Below are positions 17,948 to 27,164 of a DNA stretch of 64,000 bases, piece after piece. A model generated the notes under the pieces. The model did no database searches. It was not told the origin of the DNA and saw only the letters and a program-made list of their open reading frames with translations. Every line of letters begins with the position of its first letter. Positions within the stretch are counted from its first letter, which is position 1. The DNA comes from Verrucomicrobiota bacterium (lineage in GTDB: Bacteria > Verrucomicrobiota > Verrucomicrobiia > Limisphaerales > Pedosphaeraceae). The stretch covers positions 1 to 64,000 of the forward strand of contig JAJPHR010000077.1 in assembly GCA_021325145.1 (NCBI GenBank), written 5' to 3'. The position numbers and the translations under genes are program-made.

Positions 17948-18838
17948 ATGAAGATATTTCTGCTGTCTCTCTTGAGCTTGCTGGCGCTCGCATTGAACGC
18001 GCAGATCGCAACCGCCGCCACCCAAACGAATTACGCCGATTACGGCGAACTTTTGCTCGTCAAGCTGGATTCGGCCCCTTTCCCGCACCCGTTGCGCGCG
18101 GAAGGCCACAAATATCAGAACGAATTTTATTCCGCCGACCAGCATTACCAGGACAACACGGTGGGGATTTTTATCCCCAAAAATTTTCATCGGACGGGCC
18201 ACTCCGTCGATTTCGTGGTTCACTTTCACGGGTGGCGCAACCATGTGGAGAAAGTTTTGCAGCATTACGAACTGGTCGAGCAGTTCGCGGAGGCGCAGCC
18301 CAACGCCGTGCTCGTCGTGCCGCAAGGACCGTATGACGCGCCGGATTCATTCGGCGGCAAGCTGGAGGACCAGGACGGTTTCAAACGTTTCATGAGCGAC
18401 GTCATGGCGGCTTTGCGTGAGCACAAGATCATTGCCAACGAGACGCTGGGAAACATTATTCTTTCCGGGCACAGCGGCGGTTACGAGGTGATTTCGTCCA
18501 TTCTCGCGCAGGGCGGCCTCACCGACCACGTGCGTGAAGTCTGGCTGTTCGACGCGCTCTACGGACGAACGGAAAAATTCATGAACTGGTTCGACCATTC
18601 CCAAAACACGCGCTTCATCGACATCTACACCGAGCACGGTGGCACGAAAACAGAAACGGAAAAATTAATCGCGGATTTGACGCAGAAGAAAGCCGCTTTT
18701 CTGGCGAAGAAAGAGACTGAGGTGACACCCGCGGAGTTGCGCCAGAACCGGCTGGTTTTTATTTTCACGGACCTGCCACATGACGACGTGCCGATGAAAC
18801 ACCGCGCGTTTGCCGAGTATCTGAAAACGCGCTTTTGA
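17948..18838 (+). CDS. Secreted alpha/beta-hydrolase-like protein
   Basis: 296 residues with a signal peptide (MKIFLLSLLSLLALALNAQI, cleavage near ATA-AT). DFVVHFHGWRNHVEKV resembles the oxyanion-hole strand, and IILSGHSGGYEVISSIL is a nucleophile elbow (GHSGG) with Ser. A late His (LPHDDVPMKHRAF) could complete the triad. It starts 1 bp after the acyltransferase stop, so the pair may act on the same acylated surface polymer, one adding and one removing acyl groups; that is inference. Substrate unknown. Confidence 0.85.
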   Translation: MKIFLLSLLSLLALALNAQIATAATQTNYADYGELLLVKLDSAPFPHPLRAEGHKYQNEFYSADQHYQDNTVGIFIPKNFHRTGHSVDFVVHFHGWRNHVEKVLQHYELVEQFAEAQPNAVLVVPQGPYDAPDSFGGKLEDQDGFKRFMSDVMAALREHKIIANETLGNIILSGHSGGYEVISSILAQGGLTDHVREVWLFDALYGRTEKFMNWFDHSQNTRFIDIYTEHGGTKTETEKLIADLTQKKAAFLAKKETEVTPAELRQNRLVFIFTDLPHDDVPMKHRAFAEYLKTRF

Positions 18839-19044
18839 ATCAGGGCACTCCGAAAACTCGTCCGACACTGCTGCTTGAAAGTGGAGTTCACTTTGTCGCA
18901 AATTCGGTTTTAATTTCCACACTCGGGGCCAGCCTCAGCCGCAGCTCGCCATTTCAGTTAAATTCATGCTTGGACTCAAATTTCGAATTCCATAGCCCGT
19001 TTTTCAATTGCTCCTCAAGGGCCTTGCTTTTATAAAGCCATGTG

Positions 19045-20136
19045 ATGTCCATTTCGCGCTGCCTTGGTTTTCTGCTGGCTGGCCTTATTTCAGGCAGTGC
19101 GGCGTACGCGCAGGCGGAGGTTCTCAATTATCAAGGGCGCATCAGTGTGGATGGCGTTCCATTCTCGGGCGCGGGCCACTTTGCGTTCCTGATTCAGGAT
19201 ACCAATGGCGCGATTCTTTGGACTTCGGGCGATATTCCGTTCCAGGGAAGAACCAATCTGCCGGCTGGCACTGTGAACCTGGCGGTCCGGGATGGGCTCT
19301 ATTCCGCCCGCCTGGGTGATCCTGCCGCGGGGATGCCGACGTTGGAGGCCGCTCTGTTGACGCAAGCCGTGGGGCCAAAGTTGCAAGTCTGGTTTAATGA
19401 TGGCAGGCGCGGCTGGCAACCAACCGGCGATATGTCACTCGCCACCGCACTCGCTGCCAGTCGGAACAATCCATCCGGATCCAGCGACCCCGTCCTGCGC
19501 GAGGTCCGGGAACTGCGGGCCTTGGTGGAACACCTGCAATCGAACCAGCGTCCGGCGCCAGCCCAACCCGCTCCGCCGAGTATCGCCACCGTTTCCATCG
19601 GCGACAGCCCCGCGTTGGGAAGTGCGGACGCACCGTTAGTACTGGTGGAATTCACCGATTACCAGTGTCCGTTCTGCAAACGATTTCATGACCAGACCTT
19701 GTCGCAACTGGTGACCAATTACGTGGAGACTGGCAAGCTGCGAATCGTCAGCCGGAACCTGCCGCTGTCTTTCCATGCCAACGCCGATCCGGCGGCGGAG
19801 GCGGCATTGTGCGCGGATCAGCAGCACCAGTATTGGGCAATGCGCGAGAAGCTCTTCGCCAATGCGGAAATGCTGACCACCAACAACTTCATCAAGGCCG
19901 CCGGGGAGTTGAAGCTGGATGTTGACGCATTCCAAAGTTGCCTGACCGCCCGGACATTTGCGGAGCGGATCAAGAAGGACGGTCAGGATGCCGGAGTGGT
20001 CGGCATAACGGGCACGCCTTCCTTCGTGCTGGGCAGGGCGGCGAAGGACGGCAAAGTGACCGGCGCGGTGCTTGTAGGGGCGCTGCCGTACGCGTCGTTC
20101 GAGGCGGAGTTGCAAAAGCTGTTGACGGCAAAATGA
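19045..20136 (+). CDS. Secreted DsbA-like thioredoxin-fold protein with N-terminal beta domain
   Basis: 363 residues from ATG at 19045 (a GTG sits one codon upstream). Signal peptide MSISRCLGFLLAGLISGSAA. Residues about 25-140 form a domain starting EVLNYQGRISVDGVPFSGAG, a pattern common in exported Verrucomicrobial proteins. After a Pro-rich linker (RPAPAQPAPPS) comes a DsbA-like thioredoxin domain with active site FTDYQCPFCKRFH and cis-Pro region GITGTPSFVLGR. The CxxC plus the insertion between them fits the thioredoxin_4/DsbA group, so it should oxidise or isomerise disulfides outside the cytoplasm. It is first in a row with a rhodanese and a MauE-like gene. Confidence 0.9.
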   Translation: MSISRCLGFLLAGLISGSAAYAQAEVLNYQGRISVDGVPFSGAGHFAFLIQDTNGAILWTSGDIPFQGRTNLPAGTVNLAVRDGLYSARLGDPAAGMPTLEAALLTQAVGPKLQVWFNDGRRGWQPTGDMSLATALAASRNNPSGSSDPVLREVRELRALVEHLQSNQRPAPAQPAPPSIATVSIGDSPALGSADAPLVLVEFTDYQCPFCKRFHDQTLSQLVTNYVETGKLRIVSRNLPLSFHANADPAAEAALCADQQHQYWAMREKLFANAEMLTTNNFIKAAGELKLDVDAFQSCLTARTFAERIKKDGQDAGVVGITGTPSFVLGRAAKDGKVTGAVLVGALPYASFEAELQKLLTAK

Positions 20137-20196
20137 ACAGGTTGGAAAAGCAAAGTTCTCAAGAGATTATGATTAAGATCAGGATACAAGGAGGGC

Positions 20197-20790
20197 ATGA
20201 ATCGGACTGCGTCTGAAAAAAGTCCCGGGACCGGCGCGGTGATGACGGCTATGCTGTTGGGCTCCCTGGCATTGGGGCTGGCTTACAACAAAAGCAGTCC
20301 GCTCGGCGTTCATGCTTTGGAACCTCCGGCGACAGCTTCTTCTTCCTTGCCGCCAGCCAGGCGAACTGGCTACTTCAATGAAACCCTTTCCCTGACCTTC
20401 GAAGGAGCCGCATCGCCAACCGTAAGCGGTTCGGCCAGCCCACCAAACGGAGTGACCATCCCCGGCTTGACCTGGCCGGAGGTGAAGACACTTTTGGCGA
20501 AAAACCAAATTGTCCTCGTGGACGCGCGCGCAACTCAATATTATCAGGCAGGCGCGATCCCAGGCGCGGTTTCCCTGCCCGCGCCGACTTTCAACTCGGC
20601 CATCGCGGCGTTCACAACCCAGTATGTCACCAACACACCGCTGGTAATTTATTGCAGTTCGCCCCAGTGTCCGCTGTCGCATAACGTGGCCGAGGCGCTC
20701 ATTACGCGCTACGGCTATGGCAACGTGAAACTCATGCCCGGCGGCTACCAGGAATACACGCTCGCGGAGAACAAGGGAGCCCCCAAGTGA
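20197..20790 (+). CDS. Membrane-anchored rhodanese-domain protein
   Basis: 197 residues. A strong Shine-Dalgarno (AAGGAGGG) precedes the ATG at 20197. One N-terminal helix (AVMTAMLLGSLALGLAYN) anchors or exports it. The rhodanese fold is visible from about residue 90: IVLVDARATQYYQAGAIPGA, then the active loop VIYCSSPQCPLSHNVA with the candidate persulfide Cys, and VKLMPGGYQEY. It should handle sulfane sulfur or serve as a redox sulfur carrier on the outer face of the membrane. The stop codon overlaps the GTG start of the next gene (GTGA), so the two are translationally coupled. Confidence 0.9.
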   Translation: MNRTASEKSPGTGAVMTAMLLGSLALGLAYNKSSPLGVHALEPPATASSSLPPARRTGYFNETLSLTFEGAASPTVSGSASPPNGVTIPGLTWPEVKTLLAKNQIVLVDARATQYYQAGAIPGAVSLPAPTFNSAIAAFTTQYVTNTPLVIYCSSPQCPLSHNVAEALITRYGYGNVKLMPGGYQEYTLAENKGAPK

Positions 20791-21278
20791 AAATCACGTT
20801 TGAACTCGATGTCAGGCTGATGATTCGCTGGCTGCTCGGAGTGGTGCTGCTCTGGGCGGCGGTCTCGAAACTCGCCAACTTGCAGGATTTTCACGCCAGC
20901 CTGCTGGCTTACAAACTGCCGTTGCCGTCAGTGGCTTTGCGCGGCGTGGCGATCTTCCTTCCATGGTTGGAGTTGCTCTGCGGGTTGATGTTGTTGGCGG
21001 GCGTACGCTCCGATGCGGCACTCCCGTGGGCAATGATACTTTTTGGAGTTTTCACCGCCGCCACCGGTCAGGCGTGGGCGCGCGGCCTGGATATTTCATG
21101 CGGCTGCTTCAACCTGCAGTTGGTCGGGTTGGAGGCAAATGGGATCGATGGGTTGGCCAAGTTCCTGGAATCGGTCGGATTTGCCTTTTTCCGCGCGTTA
21201 CTGTTGCTCGCGGGCGCAGTTTTTCTGTTTCGCAGCCAGTTCAAGTCGGTGGCAAGCGGGGATGCCCTTCCGGCTTGA
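20787..21278 (+). CDS. DoxX/MauE-like membrane protein
   Basis: 163 residues from GTG at 20787, overlapping the rhodanese stop. Four membrane helices are visible (LLGVVLLWAAVSKLANL, VAIFLPWLELLCGLMLLAGV, ALPWAMILFGVFTAATG, FFRALLLLAGAVFLF). The loop GLDISCGCFN is the Cys pair typical of the MauE/DoxX redox membrane proteins. MauE proteins are thought to help disulfide formation in the periplasm, which fits the DsbA-like gene and the rhodanese upstream. The three genes probably work together in extracytoplasmic thiol chemistry. Confidence 0.88.
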   Translation: MKITFELDVRLMIRWLLGVVLLWAAVSKLANLQDFHASLLAYKLPLPSVALRGVAIFLPWLELLCGLMLLAGVRSDAALPWAMILFGVFTAATGQAWARGLDISCGCFNLQLVGLEANGIDGLAKFLESVGFAFFRALLLLAGAVFLFRSQFKSVASGDALPA

Positions 21279-21346
21279 TGGGGTACGGGGCGCAGATTAA
21301 TCGCGCAGCTTGACCGGCAAGGCGCAATTTGAGGACATTCCCAGCA

Positions 21347-21426
21347 CAGCGGATGAGCGTGAAGAATTCTAATCAAGGTGGCGGCCCACGGCGTGGTCGC
21401 ATCTTGATTTGGCCGCTCATCGGCTG
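21347..21426. repeat. 80-nt imperfect palindrome with nested stem
   Basis: CAGCGGATGAGCG pairs with CGCTCATCGGCTG with a single mismatch, and inside it AATCAAG (21371-21377) pairs with CTTGATT (21403-21409). The central loop is GC-rich. It lies in the 412-bp gap between the MauE-like gene and the beta-helix protein gene. No T run follows. Apart from this dyad, no gene or recognisable promoter was seen in the gap. Confidence 0.6.
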
Positions 21427-21690
21427 CACATGCGATTCGCCGAGGGTCGAAGTTTTCTTGCGTTCGGCATCGACTTCGGAACCGGGGTGAGCAAAAACGA
21501 GCATTGCGCTCCGACCTCCCTACGAGGTCAATGATAGGGAATTTATCAGGCTGGCGGAGTTGGCGAAGGCGTGAAGCCGGGCGAAGCAAACCAATTATGC
21601 ACGCACCCAACCAGTCCACAATGACCTCAATAATAGGCTTGCAATCCAGCGCGAACTCTTCGTAGCATGGTCCCGCTTTCCGGGTTCTTT

Positions 21691-23490
21691 ATGAAACAGC
21701 CGATTCTGCGGTTTTTGAGCGTGGTGCTGGGCAGCTTTCTCGGGATGGTGACACCCGCCTTTTCCCAAGGCAATCTCGTCCCACCGGGCCCGCCGGGACC
21801 GACCATGAAAACGCTCGCCCAAATCGAGCCGCGCACGCCGATTTCGTCCCTGCCGTTCACGATTACCAACTCTGGTTCCTACTATCTCACCACAAATCTG
21901 GGCGGCGCTTCGGGTCAGAACGGAATTATGGTGCAGGCCAGCGGAGTCACTCTTGATCTGGAAGGTTTCGCTCTTACTGGAGTTGCCGGGTCGCTTCAGG
22001 GAGTGTCGGTTGGTTTGCCGGTGCAAAACTTCGCGCTCTATAACGGCACAATCAGTGGCTGGGGCGGGAACGGGGTTGGGAGCGGCAGCGCCGCCAACTC
22101 TGACTTCCAACACCTGCGGATTTCCAACAACGGCGGCACCGGGTTGGTCGCCGGTTTCAGCAGCACCATTAATGCGTGTGTCGTGACCGCCAATGGTTCC
22201 GCTGGCATCAGCGCCGGGGAAGCTTCCACAATCAGTGGTTGCGTCGCCCGGACCAACCTTGGCGATGGAATAGTCGTCAGCGTCGCCTGCCTCGTGGAAA
22301 ACAACACCTGCGATGGCAATGGCAACGGTGGAACCAGCGCCGGCATCCATGCCCTGGGAACGGCCAACCGTATCGAAGGAAACCTGTCCGCGTTCAATAA
22401 TGGCCGGGGATTCGCCGCGGATGGCATTCGGAATCTCATCGTCAAGAACAGCGCCCGAGGCAACACCGGCCCTGATTACGCCATCGCAGCCAGCAATAAT
22501 TACGGTCAGCTTTACCTGAACCCGGGTGATGCCTTCACGAACAACAATCCTTGGGCGAATTTCTCCTCCACTTGCCCGACCAACCAGGCAGAGTGCAATG
22601 GCCTTTGCGCCGTAGTCGCGACGGACGCCAACAATTGCGGCACTTGCGGGAATGTTTGCCCGCCGCTTACCAATGCCAGTCCTGCCTGTATCAGCGGCAA
22701 CTGCGGCATTGGGAGTTGCAACCCCGGCTTCCTGGACTGCGACCTGAACGCCGCCAATGGTTGCGAGGTCAACAAGAATACCGACCCGAACAATTGCGGC
22801 AATTGCGGCGTTAGCTGCCCGAACGTGCAAAACGCTACGCGGGCATGCAACGCTGGAAATTGCGGCATTGGCAGTTGCAACGCGGGATATGCCGATTGCA
22901 ACGCCAACCCCACGGACGGCTGCGAGGTCAATACGGCCATTGACGTGAGCAATTGTGGCGCGTGCGGCAACTCGTGTTCGGCGCCTCATGTGGCCACTTC
23001 GACTTGCGTGACCGGGGCCTGCCACATCCAAAGTTGCACTCCCGGTTTTTCTGACTGTGACGGCCTGGAGGCAAACGGTTGCGAGGTGAACACCGCCACC
23101 GATGCCAATCATTGTGGGAACTGTAGTACCGTTTGTGGAACGGTCTCCAATGCCAGCACGGTGGGGTGCAGTTCCAGCACTTGCACTATCTTTGCCTGCA
23201 ATGCCGGTTTTGCGAATTGTAACAACCTGTACTCGGACGGGTGTGAGGTCAACGTCAACACCAGCGTGAGTAATTGCGGCTCCTGCGGTCACGTTTGCTC
23301 CGCAAACAACTGCACGCCCAGTTGCAGCGCCGGAACATGCGTCGATTCCTGCAACGCCGGCTTTGCCAATTGCGACAATAATCCGTCGAACGGGTGCGAG
23401 GTCAACCTCGGCAATGATCACAACAACTGCGGCAGTTGCGGTCACGTTTGTACCGTAGCCCAGACGTGTGTCAGTGGAGTGTGCATGTGA
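21691..23490 (+). CDS. Secreted beta-helix protein with six Cys-rich NCGxCG repeats
   Basis: 599 residues from ATG at 21691; an ATG at 21667 is also possible. Signal peptide MKQPILRFLSVVLGSFLGMV. A short PGPPGP stretch and TMKTLAQIEPRTPISSL lead into a right-handed beta-helix domain (about 40-290, with NGIMVQASGVTLDLEGFAL and NGTISGWGGNGVGSGS). The last 300 residues carry six NCGxCGxxC-type units (one degenerate, NHCGNCSTVC) alternating with five GCEVN units and CNAGFADC-type segments. These resemble the Cys-rich repeats of myxobacterial surface proteins. The Cys pattern predicts many disulfides, and the DsbA-like operon lies just upstream. Function unknown. The stop overlaps the GTG of the next gene. 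Confidence 0.87.
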   Translation: MKQPILRFLSVVLGSFLGMVTPAFSQGNLVPPGPPGPTMKTLAQIEPRTPISSLPFTITNSGSYYLTTNLGGASGQNGIMVQASGVTLDLEGFALTGVAGSLQGVSVGLPVQNFALYNGTISGWGGNGVGSGSAANSDFQHLRISNNGGTGLVAGFSSTINACVVTANGSAGISAGEASTISGCVARTNLGDGIVVSVACLVENNTCDGNGNGGTSAGIHALGTANRIEGNLSAFNNGRGFAADGIRNLIVKNSARGNTGPDYAIAASNNYGQLYLNPGDAFTNNNPWANFSSTCPTNQAECNGLCAVVATDANNCGTCGNVCPPLTNASPACISGNCGIGSCNPGFLDCDLNAANGCEVNKNTDPNNCGNCGVSCPNVQNATRACNAGNCGIGSCNAGYADCNANPTDGCEVNTAIDVSNCGACGNSCSAPHVATSTCVTGACHIQSCTPGFSDCDGLEANGCEVNTATDANHCGNCSTVCGTVSNASTVGCSSSTCTIFACNAGFANCNNLYSDGCEVNVNTSVSNCGSCGHVCSANNCTPSCSAGTCVDSCNAGFANCDNNPSNGCEVNLGNDHNNCGSCGHVCTVAQTCVSGVCM

Positions 23491-24359
23491 TCACGAAGAG
23501 GCTAAAAGCATTTGGGGTGGCCGCGGTCCTGGGGTTGGTGGTTTCCTCCCAAGCTGCTTCCTCCGTCAACAGCACGAACCGTTACGCTTATTCCGCCAAC
23601 GTGGGCTGGATCGACGCCCGGGCCGACACGACCAACGGCGCGGTGATCGGCGAGTACGTTTGTTCGGGCTATCTGTATGCGGCGAACGTCGGCTGGATCA
23701 GCCTGGGCAATGGCGCACCCACCAACGGAATCCAATATCAAAATGCCTCCGGCACGGATTTTGGAGTAAACAACGACGGCTTGGGCAACTTGCGCGGTTA
23801 CGCCTACGGAGCAAACATCGGCTGGGTCAATTTCGAGAATGTCGGCGCTCCGAAGATTGATCTGCTCACCGGCAATTTCACCGGGAGCATTTACTCCGCC
23901 AACGTCGGTTGGATCAGCCTCAGCAACGCGGTGGCTTACGTCCAGACGGATGTCGTTCCCGGTGGGACGGATTCCGACCACAACGGATTGGCGGACGCCT
24001 GGGAATACCTGTACTTCGGACACTTGGGCGTGAATCCCAACGCCGACCCCGACGGTGATGGCATGAGCAACCTGCAAGAATATCTTGCCGGCACTGATCC
24101 ATTGAACGCTGGCGACAATTTGCGGGTCACCTCCTACAGCTTCCAGCCGGGCGGAACGAATATCAGCCTGACGTGGTCAAGCAAACCCACCAGGCTTTAT
24201 TACATGCAGGCGCGCCTTGACTTGAATCCGTTGACGCCTTGGTTTGACAAGACCGCAGGCGTGCTCGGCAGCGTAGGGTTTACAAGCGGCCTGTTTGTGG
24301 ATACCAACGCGCCGTCGCAGTTCTATCGTGTCCGCGCCAAGCGCGCCCTTGCGCCGTAG
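23487..24359 (+). CDS. Secreted ANVGWI-repeat protein with calcium-binding-type repeat
   Basis: 290 residues from GTG at 23487, overlapping the stop of the previous gene by 4 bp. Signal-like start VITKRLKAFGVAAVLGLVV. Four repeats of the form YSANVGWID, YAANVGWISLGNG, YGANIGWVNFEN and YSANVGWISLSN are followed by a thrombospondin type 3-like Asp-rich segment (DSDHNGLADAWEYLYFG, DPDGDGMSNLQEYLAGTDP) that probably binds calcium. The C-terminus SQFYRVRAKRALAP carries the FYR-type tail shared with other secreted proteins here. Likely cell-surface; probably acts with the Cys-rich protein encoded upstream. Confidence 0.87.
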   Translation: MITKRLKAFGVAAVLGLVVSSQAASSVNSTNRYAYSANVGWIDARADTTNGAVIGEYVCSGYLYAANVGWISLGNGAPTNGIQYQNASGTDFGVNNDGLGNLRGYAYGANIGWVNFENVGAPKIDLLTGNFTGSIYSANVGWISLSNAVAYVQTDVVPGGTDSDHNGLADAWEYLYFGHLGVNPNADPDGDGMSNLQEYLAGTDPLNAGDNLRVTSYSFQPGGTNISLTWSSKPTRLYYMQARLDLNPLTPWFDKTAGVLGSVGFTSGLFVDTNAPSQFYRVRAKRALAP

Positions 24360-24493
24360 TTCACCACGACTCGTGGCAGCCGACGTAGGGAAGCTCTGAT
24401 TTCTCGTTCGAACCGCTCCCGCCGCAGCGCCAGCGGAAGAGCAGGACCCACACGGGTCATTCCTTGGCCGTTGGTCCTTGAACATTTCCCGCG

Positions 24494-25180
24494 CTATCTC
24501 CCCGCTCCGAAAACGCTGTCGAGGATGACTTCCTTGATTTTCCAGATCAAAGCCATGGTCATGGCGAGGGGCAGCAGAACCAGGAACACCAACAACCACA
24601 TGGTGTTGGTGTTCAGACTGAGTGGAAAAATCCAGTCAGGCAAGGGAACCAGCGAGGGAAAGCGCAGGATAAGGCTGAGAGACAGTCCCAACAAGAGAAT
24701 GGCGAACACGAGATAGCGATTGAGGGAGGTGAAGTGACGGGTTTCCTCGCGGAGGTGTTCATCGGGCAGCATGGCGCCGAGCCGGTACAAAACGAGATTC
24801 AAGGTGCTCAGAAACAGCAGTCCCGTGACGCCCATCACACCCACCACCGCAGTGAAGAACCGTTCGTTCGGCATCTGGCTCCACCAGTATAGAAACGGGC
24901 TGAGCCCCAGGTTCACCATCGCGAGCAGTTTGGCCCGGTCCAGTGTTCGGTGCCAGATCCGCTCCTGCTTTTGAAAGGAACCGAGCTGCCATAGCCCGAT
25001 GCAAAGCCAGCCTGTGACAATGAGTGGCGGGACGATGTTGAACGATCTCAGGATTTCGGTCTTGGCCGTCTGCACACAAATGATGAGCGCAAAGGGCAGG
25101 CCCCAAAACAACGCGGACAGGCCGCGCACGAGCCGTCCCAGCGAGCGCAGCAGCTCCCCGTTGGTTGCGGGATCAAGCAT
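24494..25180 (-). CDS. Multi-pass membrane protein of unknown function
   Basis: 228 residues from ATG at 25180; a TTG at 25228 would overlap speA. Six likely membrane helices in three pairs: LFWGLPFALIICVQ with PPLIVTGWLCIGLWQL, LGLSPFLYWWSQM with AVVGVMGVTGLLFLSTLNLV, and YLVFAILLLGLSLSLILRF with MWLLVFLVLLPLAMTMALIW. No catalytic motif was seen. It begins 16 bp after the speA stop on the same strand, so it is probably co-transcribed with arginine decarboxylase. A link to polyamine metabolism is only suggested by position. Confidence 0.8.
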   Translation of the reverse strand: MLDPATNGELLRSLGRLVRGLSALFWGLPFALIICVQTAKTEILRSFNIVPPLIVTGWLCIGLWQLGSFQKQERIWHRTLDRAKLLAMVNLGLSPFLYWWSQMPNERFFTAVVGVMGVTGLLFLSTLNLVLYRLGAMLPDEHLREETRHFTSLNRYLVFAILLLGLSLSLILRFPSLVPLPDWIFPLSLNTNTMWLLVFLVLLPLAMTMALIWKIKEVILDSVFGAGR

Positions 25181-25196
25181 GGCCGTGGGCTCGGAT

Positions 25197-27164
25197 TCAG
25201 GCCTTGGTTCCAAGGTGCGACTGGTCAAAAGTAAGGTAAGTGTAATCCTTCAGCCCGCGCTCGTAATCGGCCAGCAGGCGCATGGCTTCGGAAGGTTTCA
25301 TGCGGTCGGATTTGATGGCTTCGTCGATCTGCACTTTCATCAACCGCTTGAGTTCGTTTTCGTCGTACTGCACCGAAGCGAGCGCCTGACCGATGGTCGT
25401 GCCTTCGATGATCTCTTCCACATAATAACCGGCGGGTTCATCCGGATCGAGAAAGACATGGACTTCATTGACCCGGCCAAAAAGATTGTGGAGGTCGCCC
25501 ATGATGTCCTGATACGCGCCCATGAGAAAAAAGCCAAGGTAATAAGGCTCGATCTGGCCGTTGCCGTTGGAACTGAGCTTGTGGAGCGGCAGCGTATCCC
25601 GGACATCGCGCAGGTCGATGAACTTGTTGATCTGGCCGTCGGAATCGCAGGTAATATCCACCAGCGTCGCTTCACGGGCGGGCCGCTCGTTGAGGCGGTT
25701 GATGGGCATGATGGGAAACAACTGCCCAAGCGCCCAATGATCGAGCAGCGATTGGAAGACGGAAAAGTTGCAAAGATACTGGTCGCCGAGGCTGTCTTCG
25801 AGCTTGCGAATTTCCTCGGGAACATAGGCTTGATCACGAAAGCTCTGGACGACTTCAAGGCCGATTTCCCAATAAAGATTTTCGATCTTGGCCTTGTCGG
25901 GCAACTCGAGCATGCCCAGGGTGAACATGTGATGCGCATCATCCTTCCGTTCGAGCGCATCATGGTAGGCCTCAAGTTTGTTCAGCTTGGCAAGGTTTTT
26001 GCGAATGTCCAGGAGTTCCTTGACAAGGGGATGTTCGTTGTCGCTGTACTGGATTTCGGCCGCATTCCGGATCTTTTCGATCGAACCAAAGACTTCCACG
26101 ATCAGGACGCTGTGATGCGCGACAATGGCGCGGCCGCTCTCGCTGATAATGTTGGGATGGGGGACTTTCTCGGCGTTGCAAACATCGGCAATGTAGTAGA
26201 CGATGTCGTTGGTGTACTCCTGCAAGGTGTAATTGGTCGAACTATCGAAAGCCGAGCGGCTGCCGTCGTAATCGACGCCCAGCCCGCCACCGACGTCCAC
26301 ATATTCGATGGGAAAACCCATTTTATACAGCTTGGCATAAAAGCGGGACGCCTCCTGGACGGCTTTCTTGACCGTGAGTATGTCCGGAACCTGTGAGCCA
26401 ATGTGGAAATGGAGCAGCTTGAAGCAGTGGCCGAGATTTTCGGTTTTCAGCATTTCAGTCGCGGCAAGCAGTTCCGTCGTGCTCAGGCCGAACTTGGCAT
26501 TTTCGCCGCCGCTTTCCGCCCATCGGCCCGCCCCCTTGCTCAACAGACGCGCGCGAATGCCGATGTGGGGCTCGACGCCCAATTGTTTGGAAATGGAGAT
26601 GATCTGGCGCAGTTCCTCGAGTTTCTCGACCACCATGATCACCTTCTTGCCCAGCTTCAGGCCGAGGATGGCCATCTTGATGAACCCGGCATCCTTGTAG
26701 CCGTTGCAAATGATCAGGCTGCCCATCTGGCTCTGCAAGGCCAGGCCCGCGAACAGCTCCGGCTTGCTGCCGACCTCCAGCCCAAATTGATACGGCTTCC
26801 CGGCGTCCAAAATTTCCTCCACGACTTCGCGGAGTTGATTGACCTTGATGGGGAACACGCCGCGGTAATTGCCCTGGTAGTTGTACTCCGCGATGGAATT
26901 GCGAAACGCCAGGTTCACCGACTCGACCCGATGGCGGAGAATGTCCTGAAACCGGATCAGCAGCGGGAATTTCAAATCGCGCGCCTTGGCCTCCTCGATG
27001 ACGTCCGTGATGTCCACGGGCGCGCCCGCCTCCTGAAGCGGCGTCGCAATGACGCGCCCGGCTTCGTTGATGTCAAAATACTTCGCGCCCCAGCGATGGA
27101 TATTGTACGTGTTGCGGGCGGCCTGAAGATCCCAGGGTTGCGAGGCGTCGGTCGGGTTGCTCAT
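25197..27164 (-). CDS. speA: Biosynthetic arginine decarboxylase
   Basis: 655 residues, the normal length for this enzyme (about 630-660). It decarboxylates L-arginine to agmatine, the first step of the agmatine route to putrescine. Conserved motifs: YNIHRWGAKYFDINEAGRV at the N-terminus, NYRGVFPIKVNQLREVVEEI with the pyridoxal phosphate Lys at residue 107, YVDVGGGLGVDYDG for phosphate binding, SESGRAIVAHHSVLI, and DITCDSDGQINKFID with the catalytic Cys. No signal peptide; cytoplasmic. It precedes a small membrane protein gene. Confidence 0.97.
   Translation of the reverse strand: MSNPTDASQPWDLQAARNTYNIHRWGAKYFDINEAGRVIATPLQEAGAPVDITDVIEEAKARDLKFPLLIRFQDILRHRVESVNLAFRNSIAEYNYQGNYRGVFPIKVNQLREVVEEILDAGKPYQFGLEVGSKPELFAGLALQSQMGSLIICNGYKDAGFIKMAILGLKLGKKVIMVVEKLEELRQIISISKQLGVEPHIGIRARLLSKGAGRWAESGGENAKFGLSTTELLAATEMLKTENLGHCFKLLHFHIGSQVPDILTVKKAVQEASRFYAKLYKMGFPIEYVDVGGGLGVDYDGSRSAFDSSTNYTLQEYTNDIVYYIADVCNAEKVPHPNIISESGRAIVAHHSVLIVEVFGSIEKIRNAAEIQYSDNEHPLVKELLDIRKNLAKLNKLEAYHDALERKDDAHHMFTLGMLELPDKAKIENLYWEIGLEVVQSFRDQAYVPEEIRKLEDSLGDQYLCNFSVFQSLLDHWALGQLFPIMPINRLNERPAREATLVDITCDSDGQINKFIDLRDVRDTLPLHKLSSNGNGQIEPYYLGFFLMGAYQDIMGDLHNLFGRVNEVHVFLDPDEPAGYYVEEIIEGTTIGQALASVQYDENELKRLMKVQIDEAIKSDRMKPSEAMRLLADYERGLKDYTYLTFDQSHLGTKA

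Noticed and set aside
21595-23445. Long reverse-strand reading frame of 616 residues opposite the Cys-rich protein gene
   Set aside because: It is complementary to the repetitive coding strand and its translation is low-complexity (Ala, Val, Gly, Arg) without domains; the forward gene has a signal peptide and clear repeats.
24999-26396. Forward-strand frame of 465 residues across speA
   Set aside because: Antisense shadow of arginine decarboxylase; GC-rich third positions keep the frame open.
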